Part shown: piece by piece, positions 22,828 to 34,969 of the stretch
How positions within the stretch are numbered: position 1 is the stretch's first letter
Layout of the letters: each line of letters starts with the position of its first letter
Source: Drechmeria coniospora
Taxonomy: Eukaryota; Ascomycota; Sordariomycetes; Hypocreales; Ophiocordycipitaceae
Length of the DNA: 64,000 nt
Assembly: GCF_001625195.1 (NCBI RefSeq)
Contig: NC_054391.1
Span: forward strand, 1,178,001 to 1,242,000
Reading direction: 5' to 3'
Program-made: the position numbers and the translations under genes
Notes under the pieces: generated by a model
Told to the model about the DNA's origin: nothing
What the model saw: the letters and a program-made list of their open reading frames with translations, nothing else
The model's database searches: none

Positions 22828-22974
22828 GGAAATGTAAATGCAGATGGATGAAATTGAACTGCCACGCCAAACGATCGTGGTTCCCCCAGGGGGCCTTGAA
22901 CGCCGGGCCAATGACGCCGATGCGGTGATGTCTCGGCCAGTTTCGTCGCCAGCAGCGGTTGCCGTAGAAGTATG

Positions 22975-23757
22975 TCACCGCAGGTAATGGAGGACGAGCC
23001 AGCAGAAGAGGAAAAAGGTGATGACACCGGCGAGGAAGATCCACTTGTCCTCGCGCGCGCGACGCTCGACCATGCGGATGGTGTCGCCACTGACGCCGAG
23101 GGTGTTGGCAACGCTGTACAGCCTCTTCTGGGTGCTCTTCAGCATCTCGCGCTGGTGGCCCAGGTCGCCGAGAACGGCCTGGCCACGAGCGATGTATTCG
23201 TCGAGCGACTGATGGGTGCTGGCGAAGAAGTTTTGCTCGCGGAGGGCGTGGGCCTCGCGCTGCTCATCGGCGGACCCGGTGGTCAGGCGCGGAGGGTTCG
23301 CCGGTTGGCTTCGCGGCTGGAATGCCGAGTGCGTCGACGTCGTGACATTTGCGTACGGGTTCTCGGGCGTTGCGTTGTACGGCCGCCTCCCCAGGAGCTC
23401 GGCTCTATTCGACTGATGGGCGGCATCCTCCCGGGCGTTCTTCAGGCCGTCGACCTGGGCGCGGAAGTCGGACAGGTCCTCCCGAAACTTTTTGACGCGC
23501 GCAAAGGCCTCCTCCTGCTTCTTCGGAGCAATCTCCTGACGTGCGAGATGGTTGTACTCGTCGATCGACTTGGAGAAGGAGGCCAACGAGGCGGAGACGT
23601 TGCCGATGTCCGCAGGGCTTGGGGGTGCCCGGTCACCGAGGGTCGATAGTTCAGTCCGGATGGCTTTGCTCTGCCGCAAGGCCGAGTTGTATTGGACGTT
23701 CTAGACGAGTGCTCAGCGAACGGTTGAGCTGCACGGGTAGCCACTCGCGCTCACCAT
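22975..23757 (-). CDS. BOS1: BOS1/membrin-type Qb-SNARE of ER-Golgi transport
   Basis: v-SNARE for vesicle fusion between ER and Golgi. A coding body from 23700 to 22975 is preceded by a 3 nt exon: ATG at 23757-23755, then intron 23701-23754 (54 nt, GTGAGC...TAG). Splicing gives MNVQYNSALRQSKAIRTEL, the expected BOS1 start; without the intron there is no in-frame ATG near the conserved N-terminus. 242 aa. Features in order: an N-terminal helical region (LASFSKSIDEYNHLARQEI), a Pro/Asn-rich linker, the SNARE helix (STHQSLDEYIARGQAVLGDL to DTIRMVERR), and a C-terminal anchor IFLAGVITFFLFCWLVLHYL with only one residue after it, as in tail-anchored SNAREs. Confidence 0.93.
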
Positions 23758-24739
23758 GATTTGACGGCTTCGTTGAAGCGTTGGGATTCGCTCGGATGTC
23801 AGCAGTGGCAGCAATGAACCTGGAGATTCATTCACAGGCATGTCGATCAACGTGAGGCCACTTTGTTTGTCGGGCCGGAACATCTAGGGTGCCGCGTACG
23901 GGGGGTGTGGGCTCGGTCGCCCCTTGCCGGCCTGAAACGGTGACATATCGAAGGGACGTAACTGGCCGTTCCTGAATCCAAGGCGCGGAACGGCGGCAGC
24001 CAGTGCTGACAAGCATTCTTTGTACCCCACCAACCCAGTGCTCAATAATCTACTAGGTAATTAGGTACTATTACCTAGCGTCTACAGTACGTCAACAGCA
24101 GCGTACAGTGCTCATTGTAATCCGGCGCAGACTCAAAGACGTTGCATTAAGTCAATCAAAGGCAGCGACTTTGCATCGGACGATATGACCAGAAAATTGC
24201 ATGCCAAAAACAACACTTCTGTTCCCTTGTCCCGAAAATTTCAACATGTCATGTCCTTCAAGGGCATGCCGCATCTTGTATTTGCTGGTAGCGTGAGGCC
24301 CAGGTGCAGAGTCGGAGCGACAGAGCTGTACTACTTACTGTACAGGTACGTAGTAGTGCGCTAGGTCCCCGTAATGTCCATGTACAGCGCTGTGCCGTAG
24401 GCCCTGCCACCGCTGGAAACCCTACCGATGCAATACGATGGTACCAAAAAATGGCGTAATAAACCGGCATACAGTACTAACATATACGGAGTACGGAGTA
24501 CAACTTCAGCTTCGGATTTTTGCCAGCTCCTTCACCGCCATCGAAACAGATCGCCTCGGGACCGCCGCGCTCACCTGTACAGTATTCCAAGCGCGAGATG
24601 GCCATCGGCCTCGGTCAGTCAAGCCTCCACATCATCCAGCTGCCAGGAAACGTCATACCAAGCTTTGGCCATCGCTGGCTCGGCTCAAGACACCCCCGCG
24701 CAGACCAGGCAGAGGCTCCATGTCTTTTTCAGCGACGCC
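23758..24739. other. Intergenic, BOS1 / P450 divergent spacer
   Basis: 982 bp between head-to-head genes. AT-rich patch at 24035-24130 with TAGGTAATTAGGTA words and GTACGGAGTAC words near 24485. No other gene seen. Confidence 0.45.
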
Positions 24740-26496
24740 ATGCTGCCACAGTTACTCGTGACAGTGTTGACCGGTCTATTCTGGTTGACGAACCGTGTCC
24801 TCGTCGGACTTGGGCTCTGCCTGGCAGTGCTCGTTCTGTATCGGCTGACCCTACATCCGCTGGCTGGCGTTCCTGGACCTCGACTGGCGGCCGTGTCGAA
24901 CTTGTGGCATGCGTACCAGGTCAGAAACGGTCGCATGTCGGTGCTGGCCAGGACCCTTCACAAAAGGTACGGTCACGTCGTTCGAGTGGGCCCTAACGAG
25001 GTCTGGTTCGACAGCAAGGAAGCGTTTGATCAAATATATAGTATGCAGCCCTGCCTATCCTCGATCGACATGGTTGACCGCCGCATACTCATCGCCGACG
25101 CAGGCACCGGGAAAGGATTCGAAAAGTCGGACTTTTACTGTAAGACTAAACCTCGACGACGTGGAACTTAGGACTCACATTGGCAGTGTCGACCTGCCTC
25201 AACAGGCCGCGGCTCGACTGGATGCTGCGACCACACTTTCAAGACACCTTGGATTTGCTCTCGGAGCGAGACATGAAGCGATACCGTCTGCAGCGGAGGC
25301 TCATAGGTAGGACCTACCACGCGTCCAACGTGATCAAGTATGAATCGGCCATCGACAATGTTCTCCACCGTGCGACGGAGAAGCTGGCGTCGCTGCAGGG
25401 CGCCGAGGTTGACCTGAAGGAATGGATGCACATCATCACGGTCGAGTGTCTCGGCGCCTGCGTGCTGTCCTGGTCGCCGGGGATGCTCAAGAACGGCACG
25501 GACCGGGGTACGATAACGCACAGCTACCAAGGGTGGAGGCGGAAGAGCTTCTTTGGACTGTTCCCGACCATGACCAAGCTTGAGCTGTGCTCGTCCAGCA
25601 TAGGCAGGGCCTTTGGTACGCTCTGCGGCGTCACGTACAAGACGCCGGAAAACTTTCGGCCATTCTTCCCCGTACGTTGCGGCTGGTAGACAACGCCGCT
25701 CGCGGCGCCATCGGCTGACGATTTTCCTCCTGCGTAGGATGTGGCGAAACGGCTCTCCCGCCGACTCAAGTCGGCTCTGCGGCTCCATCGACCAAAGGGT
25801 GACGACGACTTGCTCGCCGACCTGATCCAACTTCACAAGGAAAAACCCGAGTTCAACGAAACGTACCTCAGAAAGATGGCCATTACCAACTTTGGCGCCG
25901 GGCACGAGACGATGGCTTCGACGCTCACATCCATCCTCGCCATGGTCGGGTCGGATGAGCAAGTTCAGAAAGTGGTGACGGCGGAGATACGGCAGCATTC
26001 CCGCGCAGCAGCTGCGTATGCCGACGTCGCCAGGCTGCGGCAGACTCGGGCGGCCATCAAGGAGTCGATGCGGCTCCACCCCGTCATCGGCATGTCTCTC
26101 CCCCGCACGACGCCATCCAGCGGGTTGCAGCTGCACGCACGCTGGTTCCCCCCGAAGACGACGGTCGGCTGCAATCCCCTGGCGTTGCACCTGAACGAGG
26201 ACATCTTTGGGCCCGACGCCGACCGGTTCGACCCCTCCCGCTGGCTTGGGACCGAGGCGACAGGCTCGAGGGCCCGGACGATGGACCGGTACAACCTTGG
26301 CTGGGGCGGCGGCTCTCGCACGTGTCCCGGGAGAAACCTCGCAGAGCTCGTGGTGTTCAAGGTCGTGACGGCGTTGCTTCTGCAGTTTGACGTGACGGCC
26401 GAGATGCCGGCCGAGGACGCCCAGCGGACCTTTTTCCTATCCATGCTGACGGGAGTGAAGGCCCGATTTCGACGAGCCAAGGTCGACGAGGACTAG
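24740..26496 (+). CDS. Cytochrome P450 monooxygenase, pisatin-demethylase-like group
   Basis: Membrane-anchored haem monooxygenase; substrate unknown. Three exons: 24740-25139, 25187-25671 and 25738-26496 (547 aa). Start chosen at MLPQLLVTVLTG, giving an N-terminal anchor (TNRVLVGLGLCLAVLVLYRL) followed by the proline hinge HPLAGVPGPRLA. Motifs: RVGPNEVWFDS; I-helix GAGHETM with AGHET at about 349-353; ExxR as KESMR (about 404-407); DRFDPSRW; haem loop GWGGGSRTCPGRN with Cys at about 491. The usual Phe at the start of the haem loop is Trp. The motif order and the DLKEWMHIITVECLGACVLS segment resemble fungal P450s of the pisatin demethylase type. There are no biosynthetic backbone genes nearby, so this looks like a single detoxification or tailoring P450. 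Fragments of a related P450 lie at 40.6 and 42.3 kb. Confidence 0.93.
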
Positions 26497-29400
26497 ACTC
26501 GTCGTTTTGGGGGGGGGGGGGGGGAAAGAGAGAGAAAAAAAAGCACGACTTTCCGACATGCAGACGGCACTTGCCCAGCAGACGGCACTTGCCCATGTGC
26601 TAGCGAGCACCTACGACGGCAGTGTGTGTCGATGCATTCTGCCGTTTCCATGATTCACGAACCAAAGGCTACACGAGGCTGCGCAAAGCACAAAGGTGGA
26701 TTTATCCCGTGCTCTCGCCGCATTTGGCTCGTTTCGTCACGTTGCCCCTTTGTTCGCTTTTCGAAGGCACAGCGGCCGACGATGGTGCGGCAGTCACCAG
26801 GGCGGCAAGCTTCGGCAGCCAGGCATGTTGACGGAAGCTTGACAGCGGCAGGCTCGAAATTGGGCGTCATTCCCGCACCCTTCCTGTTCATCCATGCCCT
26901 CCACCCGCTCAGCAAGCCGAGTGCTACGGCGGGTCGGTTGGGGGAGCGGGACAGGAGGTCCGAAGCGACGGTCGATCCGCAGCCAGAGGCCAGCACCCGC
27001 ACCGAGCACATGCAGAACGGACGGGCACCTCGCCGTCCAGTACTCGAGCACCCACTTGCACCTACATGTACACGTGCATGCAGATGCAAGAACGTACTGG
27101 CACCCATCGGCTGCGGGAGCAGGGTGGAGGATGCATGAGCCGGTGGCGAGAAAGTGCGACTTGCCAGTGGGCTGCATCACGGGTTTCCTTCTTATTACGC
27201 AGTAGGGATGGTGAGTCATGAGACGGCAGATGGGCGCGTTCACGGGAGCGAGGGCCAAGGTGCTAAGGATTCGTCCTGCATAGCAACAGAGCATTTGCCA
27301 CTCGGAGGAGCGAGTTGCCAAACGACTCGGTCGTGGTTGTGCCCTGCTGAATGGCGACGACTCGGGGTAGGCATGGAATGGAAGGGACATGATCATGGCA
27401 TGCCGATGACAAGTAGCGACTTTACGGAGCATCACTTGCTTGCGCAACAAATGTCGAAGGCGGAAACGAAGATGGCAACAGACTGGCCGCTTGCGCCTGC
27501 AGCAAGGATGGTCTGCACAGCACCGCACCGCATACGGGTGCAGCACTGCCAAGGCCCAGAAACAAGGCGTCGGGTTACATTCGCGTCGACGGATACGAGC
27601 AGACGCACACATGCATGTACAGGCCATCTTGCCGCATCAGCATGCATGTAGCTATCAAGTCGACAGCGTGTGCTTGCAGGAAACGATTGGCGATGGACGC
27701 ACTCGCATGTTGCTTGCCTATGCCGGTGGAAGGCCAACTCGAGCAAGTGCTGGTGGACGACCGCGTGATGCCATGCCGAGGTCGGCGATGAGGGGAGAAT
27801 GATGACCGAATGAGCAGGGTAGATGATGGAACGAGGACGAGGGCTCGTGTGGAAACAGCCATGGGAGCGACGAGGTGTCGGCGCAACGCAACGATCTGCT
27901 TGGTTCGAGCTCGTTGGCATGGCCACGAGGGAGGGCCATCGAGGCCAAAGGCAAGGAAGGCTGGCATTCGCATGGATGCACCCGTCGTGCGTGGCAGGCA
28001 GCGAAGACCGGAGCGTCGTTTGGAGGCCGAGTCGTGTCGCGAGCTTTTCGAATGGCGTGCTTCACCGGACTGTGGGACCAGTGGACTGGTCAGGTATGGT
28101 GTACTGTATGGTGTATTAATTAGTATGGTGTACTCTGTGCGGAGTATGGTGTATTAATTATTGGTATGGTGTGGTGTATTATTAGTATGGTGTACTCTGT
28201 ACGGAGTATGGTGTATTAATTATTAGTGCTCCGTACTCCGTATGGTGTGGTGTATTAATTAGTATGGTGTACTCTGTACGGATACGGAGTATGGTGTATT
28301 AATTATTAGTGCTCCGTACTCCGTATGGTGTGGTGTATTAATTAGTATGGTGTACTCTGTACGGATACGGAGTATGGTGTATTAATTATTAGTGCTCCGT
28401 ACTTCGTATGGTGTGGTGTATTAATTAGTATGGTGTACTCCATACGGAGCACGGTGCATGTTCCCTCTGTGCTCTGCACATGGACCTAGTAGGGATCTGC
28501 CACATGTATGCCTACCTAGTAGGTACTAGGTAAGCAAGTTAGTTACAGGTACGGAGTACTTGTAAATACTATCCGCAGGTACACACTCTGTGCTTGTACA
28601 CGTGCGGGCATCACTAGTAGGACAACAACGTTCAGCTGGGCCTCGGCGCGCTGACCTGTAGGTACGATAGGCGTACAACGAAATTACTGCCTCTGCAAGT
28701 GCTCAATGCCTGTACTCGCAACTACTCTGCAGGGAGTACGGAGTACTGACGGAGCAGGTATCCTTGTCCACTTACCTGCCGTGATAGACCAGCTCGTACG
28801 AGCAAGTACTCCGTACGGTGAACGGAGTGTTGATACTTGTACAGAATTACCCGCACACATGGTGATGATGCCCCTGCAAGCACAAGTAGCCGCTGCGCAG
28901 CACGAGCACCATGGTACCACTCCACCGTGCTCTTGAAGCCGCCGTACTGTACGGTGCTGGCACCGAGTACGCACCTGCAAGTCCCGAGTGCAAACTTGGC
29001 ACGCAATGGCACCCATCGGTGCGCGTGATGATGGTCATTGGCAACAAATGCCCGAGGAATGCATCGGACCGGCCGTCAGCGCCACTAATCCGGCTCACGA
29101 GATTGGCTCTTGATTTAAGCTTGCACCGGGATCGATCGCCAATCCACATGCAACGACCGGGGTCGATGTACGTTTCTGGAACTGGTTAGCCGAGAGTAAG
29201 CTCGCGCGCCCTGTGTCTCGGGCTGCGGTTGATAAGTCGAGAATAGGTGTATGCAAACGAGGCAGGATTATCGTGAGAATGACGGGGATGCCAATACAAT
29301 TACGTACTCTGTAGCACGCAGCATGCTTCGCATGTACACGCAAGTAATTGTAGTAATACCTGCGCGTGCGAGTGTACAGTACTAGTAAGCGTGCTAAACA

Positions 29401-31054
29401 TGGCGGCAGATGCCAAATACAAGAACAAGCACCATGGTACGGTACAGTAATTACAGCACACACTGTGAGCAGGCGAGCGCTACGCACTCGGTACTTCGTG
29501 ACTACTACCTAGTACATAGTAGGTACCTAGCAGTATGTGACGATACTTTTGTCAGTGTTCTTGCATCTGCATGGGCCACGACGCCTAGAATGCATTGGCC
29601 TGCGGCGCAGCCACGCGACAAGAAAGCAGAAACGTCGACGCGGGCGTGAAGAACTGCTGTATTCTTCACCGTCGTCAGTGCAGGCCCTTCAGCACCAGCA
29701 GGCGCCGCCTCAGGCCTGCTGCCCTCCCCGTGCATGGACGTCGGGGGGTGAGGGCCGGCTCGGCTGCCCATGGACGGCGTACACTGTGCAGGTGGTGCTG
29801 CCAGTAGCATGCGGGTGGCATGCAGTAATATTCCGTACCACCTATAGAGTACTAAGTAGATACCTCCTCGAACTCCATACTAGGTACTAGGTAGTACCTA
29901 CTTGCCGTGTGCATGTGCATGTACAGCAAGTATTACAGGTGATGATGCTTAATTACCTTGTAATTATTACCTGTCATAAGCTACCTAGTACTTAGTACCT
30001 ATTAGGTATACCTAGGTACCTGTAGTCAGTACTAGGTAGCCAATACCAGTCACCATCCATCTCCTGTGCAGAGTACTGTACTTACTTACAGGTAGATAGG
30101 TGTACTGCGGTACTCCGTACTAGTACGTCCCCATCCATGACCCCTCTCCACCCGCACCGCCATTCCCAACCACCTCCATCGATGCGAGGCACGTCAGAGC
30201 ACGAGGACGAGAGCTCGGCAAGCAACGACCTGGCACATCAGAGAGCGACGGACGGCCAGACAGGCAGCCGGTCAGCCTTGGATGTCGCCGTCCCAGCTCC
30301 AGTTTCGGTTCCAGCCTCAGTCCACCCCCCCCCCCTCCCCCTCCACCAAGTCCGTCCCCACCGCACAATGGGGATGCGGGGTGGCGACAGGTCCTCCATG
30401 AGAGTGGCAAGCTCACGATGGCAGGGACTCGTACGAGCATCCGCCTGAGCTCGGGGCGTGAGAGCTCGACGTCTCCGTTTCGTGCGTGCCAAGTACCGAG
30501 CCATGCCCCTCGGTCGGCCGACGACCGGCCACCCGCCCTTGTCCGGTTGCTGGGACGAGGAGGCCGACCCGACGCATGCTCGATGGGCGCTCTGCTCGAT
30601 GCTGCTGCTTACGGCCCACCGCCCGCCGACCAGGATCTTTTGTCATGGCCTACGCCAACCTTCCTGAATCGGGAACGACGCTCCGGCGTCGACGGGCCTT
30701 GGGCGACCTCGGTCGGTGCGTGGCTGGTCGCCGTCCAGCAAGATGCTTGCGCCGGTCCGAGGCACCGCAGCTTCCACCTGCCACCGGTACGGGGTGACAG
30801 GGTCGGAGTGGTACCGGCACGCACGCGCATGGCCGCAGGGTTGGCCCGTCCGTGGGAGGAGAGGACGAAAGATGACGATCGGAGGCATGGCGCCATGGTA
30901 TATCTAACCGCCTGCCGTCGCCATCACCGTGCCCGCCGCGACCCGAACCGACCCTCCTCCGCCTCCCTTCCGCCTCCCTTCCCTCGTCCATCCCGCCGCC
31001 GCCGCTCCTCTCCCATCGGCAGCCTCGACCCAGACGGACAGACGTCGAGACACC
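26497..31054. other. Large repeat-rich intergenic region
   Basis: 4.6 kb without a gene I can support. A G14 run lies at about 26510. A minisatellite of GGTGTATTAATTAGTATGGT units spans 28085-28450. 28500-30130 is rich in GTACGGAGTAC and CCTAGGTACCTAG words. 30130-31054 is GC-rich upstream sequence of the peptide transporter, with C-runs near 30325 and open frames that look accidental. Confidence 0.55.
28085..28450. repeat. AT-rich minisatellite
   Basis: Tandem, higher-order repeats of ~70-90 bp made from TATGGTGTACTCTGTACGGA, GTATGGTGTATTAATTA and TTAGTGCTCCGTACTCCG blocks, about 4-5 copies. Confidence 0.8.
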
Positions 31055-32982
31055 ATGGCGGGCGCCGTCCAAGCCGACGCCGATGCCATCATCCACGCTC
31101 ACGCCCCGGTCGTCGACCAGCCGGTGGCGGCGGCGGCGGCTCATGATGGCTCCGCTCGCGACCACCTCGACGACCGCAAGCCGTCGCTGGCCCATTCGAT
31201 GCGCGACGTGACGACGGTCCTCGACGAGGACTACGAGGGCCGCCCGACCGAGGAGGAGTTTCGCACGCTGCGTCGCGTCTCGGGCAAGATCATGTGGAGC
31301 ATGTGGACCATTGCCTTTGTCGAGCTGTGCGAGCGCTTCTCCTACTACGGATCCTCGGTCCTCTACACCAACTTCATCAACAGGCCGCTGCCGGCCGGCT
31401 CCACCACGGGCGCCCCCGTACACGCCGGCGACCTACCCGGCGCCCTCGGCATGGGCACCAAGGCTGCCCAGGGCATCAGCCTGTTCAACATGTTCTTTGC
31501 CTACCTGATGCCCCTGGTCGGGTGAGTGCGAGCGAGCGTGCCCCCCCCCCCCCTCTCGTCCCCCGACGGCCGGCTAACGTCACGGCCGCCAGCGCCTGGA
31601 TCGCCGACGCTCGGATGGGCCGTTTCTGGACGCTTCATCTCGCCATCGGCATCTCGACCATCGCCCACGTCATCCTCGTCGTCGCCGCGTCCCCCGCCGT
31701 CATCGTCAACAACAAGGGCGCCTTTGCCTGCTTCATCATCGGCCTGCTCTGCCTCTGCGTCGGCACCGGCTTCTTCAAGGCAAACGTCGGGCCCTTGCTG
31801 GCCGAGCAGAACGAGGACACGAAGCCACGGATCGAGGTGCGCAAGGGCGAGCGCGTCATCGTCGACCCCGCCATCACCAACACGCGCATCTTTCTCTACT
31901 TTTACCTGTGCATCAACACGGGCTCCCTCACGGGCCAGATAGGCATGGTCTACATCGAAAAGTACGTCGGCTTCTGGGCCGCCTTCCTGATCCCGACGGC
32001 GCTCTTCCTGCTCGCCCCCGTCATCCTGTGGTCGCAGAAGAAGAGCTACAAGCTGAAGCCGCCGACGGGCTCGCTGCTGTCCAAGTTCTTCAAGGTCTTT
32101 TTCTTTGTGCGCAAACGCTCGAGCTGGAAGACGTTCAGCTGGGAGGTGGCGAAGCCGTCCAACGTGGCCGTCGACCAACGGCCGAGCTGGATGACGTACG
32201 ACGACGCCTGGGTCGACGAGGTCCGGCGCGGCCTGCTGGCCTGCAAAGTCTTTGTCTTTCTGCCCATCTTCTTCCTGTCGTACAACCAGATGACGGGCAA
32301 CCTGACGATACAGGCCGGCACCCTGGAGCTGCACGGGGTGCCCAACGACGTGATCCAGAACCTCAACCCCATCTCCATCGTCATCATGATCCCTCTCATC
32401 GACCACATCCTTTATCCGGGGCTCCGGAGGCTCGGCATCGCCTTTACGCCCATCAAGCGCATGACCTTTGGCTTCCTCATCGCCGCCCTCTCCATGGTGG
32501 CCTCGGCCGTGATGCAGTACTACATCTACCAGAAGAGCCCGTGCGGCTGGCACGCGAACAAGAACATTGTCGTCGACGGCGTTACAAAGGCCTGCCCGCC
32601 GGCGCCCATCAATGTATGGGCGCAGTGCCTGCCGTACATACTCATCGGCATCGCCGAGATCTTTGCCAACGTGACATCGTACGAGTATGCCTTTTCCAAG
32701 GCGCCCGAGAACATGAAGTCACTCGTCATGAGCGTCAACCTCTTTATGAGCGCCATCTCGGCCGCGCTCGGCCAGGCCTTTACACCACTCTCGGAGGACC
32801 CCTATCTGATCTGGAACTACACGTGCATCGCGTGCATCGCCTTTGTCGGCGGTGGCGCTTTCTGGGTCTGCTTCCGCCACCTCGACTCGGAGGAGGACAA
32901 GTGGAACATGCTGAAGAAGTCGGAATTCATCGGAAAGCAGCAACCGGGGCTGGGCAAGGCGCACGAGGATGGCGAGGTGTGA
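31055..32982 (+). CDS. PTR2: PTR2-type proton-coupled di/tripeptide transporter (POT family)
   Basis: Plasma-membrane importer of di- and tripeptides driven by protons. Two exons: 31055-31521 and 31593-32982 (618 aa); intron 71 nt with branch GGCTAAC. The soluble N-terminus (~85 residues) carries the acidic EDYEGRPTEEEFRTLRRV block usual in fungal PTR2. The POT signatures ELCERFSYYG and FYLCINTGSLTGQIG are intact, and about 12 hydrophobic segments are visible, with the long loop after helix 6 (SKFFKVFFFVRKRSSWKTF to DEVRRGLLACKVF). The family region NQMTGNLTIQAGTLELHGVP is present. The C-terminus is hydrophilic. The start ATG at 31055 (context CACCATGGCG) fits the family; upstream in-frame codons are Pro-rich and probably UTR. 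Confidence 0.95.
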
Positions 32983-33558
32983 GGAGGAGTCACGAAAGCA
33001 CGACGACGGCATCGTGGCCGACTCTTTTTTTCCCTTCTATTTTATGGCCCGTATTTTCTTCCCGTATTTTCTTTCCCCTTTTGCTGCATCCAGTCCGTTG
33101 CATGCGTCGATGGGGACGGTGGAGGGGTGGTTGGGCCAGTCCAACGCGACGATGATATCCCATTTCGTTCCCATCGCGGCCTGAAATTGGCCCATATCAC
33201 CAGCTGCTCATGAAGTGTGCCACGAAGACAACTCGCCGGTAGCGGCTTCGGAGTGTAGCTACGGTTCTGCCGACGCTGGTGAATCAATGTTCCAAGTTCC
33301 AAGCGCAGCACTAGCATAGTCCTGATGCAGCGTATCGAAAATGCGTGGCAGCTAGGACGGTAACTCTTGTTGCAATCCATCCCAGTGCGACAATTCCGCG
33401 ACTGCGACTCCGATGGCGGAGGGCCGATCGGACTTGGCCAGGATGCTGGGACAGGCTAGGCTCACCGGCACCAATGCTCGCGCTCGTGCAACGGTCCATC
33501 GGAGGCGCAGCGATGCACTTGGGCGATGCATGAAGTCGAAGCATGAGTCGAGGCAAAA

Positions 33559-33620
33559 AGGGTCGATTCACTTTGCAGTGGTGCGCAACCAAAATTGAAT
33601 CGTCACTTTTGTCTAGTGAC
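33559..33620 (+). repeat. GAATCGTCA dispersed repeat, copy B
   Basis: GGGTCGATTCACTTTGCAGT then AACCAAAATTGAATCGTCAC and TTTTGTCTAGTG. Nearly matches copy D on the opposite strand. Confidence 0.7.
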
Positions 33621-34130
33621 CGTACACATCCAGCCGGTCAGCAATGCAAGCCCAGCGTCCGATGCGCCGAAGGGATTGCGCGGTAGGCACGGGGCACAGA
33701 GCGCGGTGGTGCTGTGTCGTAGTAGGCGGTTCTCCCTCCGTACTAGCCGTGGGACGTGCAAGTAGGCACCGTTTCATATATATCCACCAGCTGGCTGCTG
33801 AAACAGGCACGGCGCTTGGCTGCTTCTTCGCGACGCGGTGCCGGCTGTCGTGCGTCATGGTTATTGCGCATTCATGTACGGAGTGCAACTACATGCAACA
33901 CACCTAGACGGTCATTTCCATTCGGTATTATTCTTGATCCTTGCCTGCTTCGGCCGCACTTTCATCCGAGCGGCGGCGGCGGCAGTGGGGCAACGGCCCC
34001 GGAACTCACAAGGCACCGATCCGGAGCCGGGCCGCTCGGCCGTGACGTCAGCGTCCTCGCCGCCCGTGGGCACGGCCATGAACCTGCCACGGACGGCAGA
34101 CAGCTGCCGTTCGGGCACCCGGACTCGACC

Positions 34131-34177
34131 GCTGCGCTGCCAAAGCCGCATCGTCACTTTTTGTCGGTGACTGTACC
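34131..34177 (+). repeat. GAATCGTCA dispersed repeat, copy C (partial)
   Basis: CTGCCAAAGCCGCATCGTCA then CTTTTTGTCGGTGACTGTAC. Same orientation as copy B, 570 bp away. Confidence 0.5.
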
Positions 34178-34778
34178 TTTCGATCCACCTGCAACGTTCC
34201 ATGTAAGCACCGTGGGCGCCCGTACGGAGTACAACGTAGTCACTTGCAGATATTGCTGGTTACCTAATAGTACGGTACCTAGATAAGACTCATGCGCTGC
34301 GCAAGTACATGTACGGAGTATTTGCTTCCGATTAGGCGGCGTAGGCTTCACGACGTGGGGAAACAAGCGCCGTACGAGCATGCCGTGATGTGTTGGCAGC
34401 GGCGCGTCGTGGTTACGATTACGTACTAAGGCGTCCGGCGGCACGCTTCAGCGCGCCAGCGTGGTGCATTAGGGGGTGGCCGGCAGTGTCCAGGTGCGCT
34501 GCGTGATGCGGCGGCGGGCTCCGGACAGGTTCTTCCGCACAGCTGCCCCTGGTGGCAAAGGCGGCGGGTGGGTGCCTCAACGACGAGGCACGAAACGAAC
34601 GACTCCAAGCCGCGCCGCCCGCCCCCCGCTGCATCTTGCCCAAGGTAACAGTGCCGTGCTCCCTCCCCACGCTGCGCGGATGGCGGCGACAAACGACGGC
34701 GGTCGAGTCGAGCGGCTGAATCATGCGCCGGCTAGCTCGTAGCAGCTCACCAACGGATTGCTTCACGCCAGGGTTCGG

Positions 34779-34792
34779 TATAAAGTCGTCGG
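34779..34792 (+). promoter_or_regulatory. TATA box of secreted-family gene 1
   Basis: TATAAAGTCGTCGG, 191 bp before the ATG. The same extended box precedes all four paralogues. Confidence 0.7.
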
Positions 34793-34969
34793 CCCACCGC
34801 ACTCACCGGTCCGTCCCCCTCGCCCTCCCCTGCTGACGACGACGGAAGCAAGCATACCATCCTACCCACCGCACCGCATGCATCGCAGCCAAGGTGAGTG
34901 AGCTTCGTCCGCTCGAGGCCACGGCCCGTCGAGGTCATGACGGCTCACGCGGCGTACCTAGATTCGACG

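Larger units (their letters stand above)
32983..34778. other. Intergenic, left flank of the secreted-protein cluster
   Basis: No gene seen. It contains two same-strand copies of the GAATCGTCA dispersed repeat (33559-33620 and 34131-34177) and a small GTACGGAGTAC island at 34215-34330. Confidence 0.5.

Noticed and set aside
30418..31146. 242-codon open frame before the peptide transporter
   Set aside because: Runs into the transporter gene in another frame, Arg/Pro-rich, no domain; treated as non-coding upstream sequence.
31501..32553. 350-codon minus-strand open frame under the peptide transporter
   Set aside because: Antisense shadow of exon 2 of the transporter.
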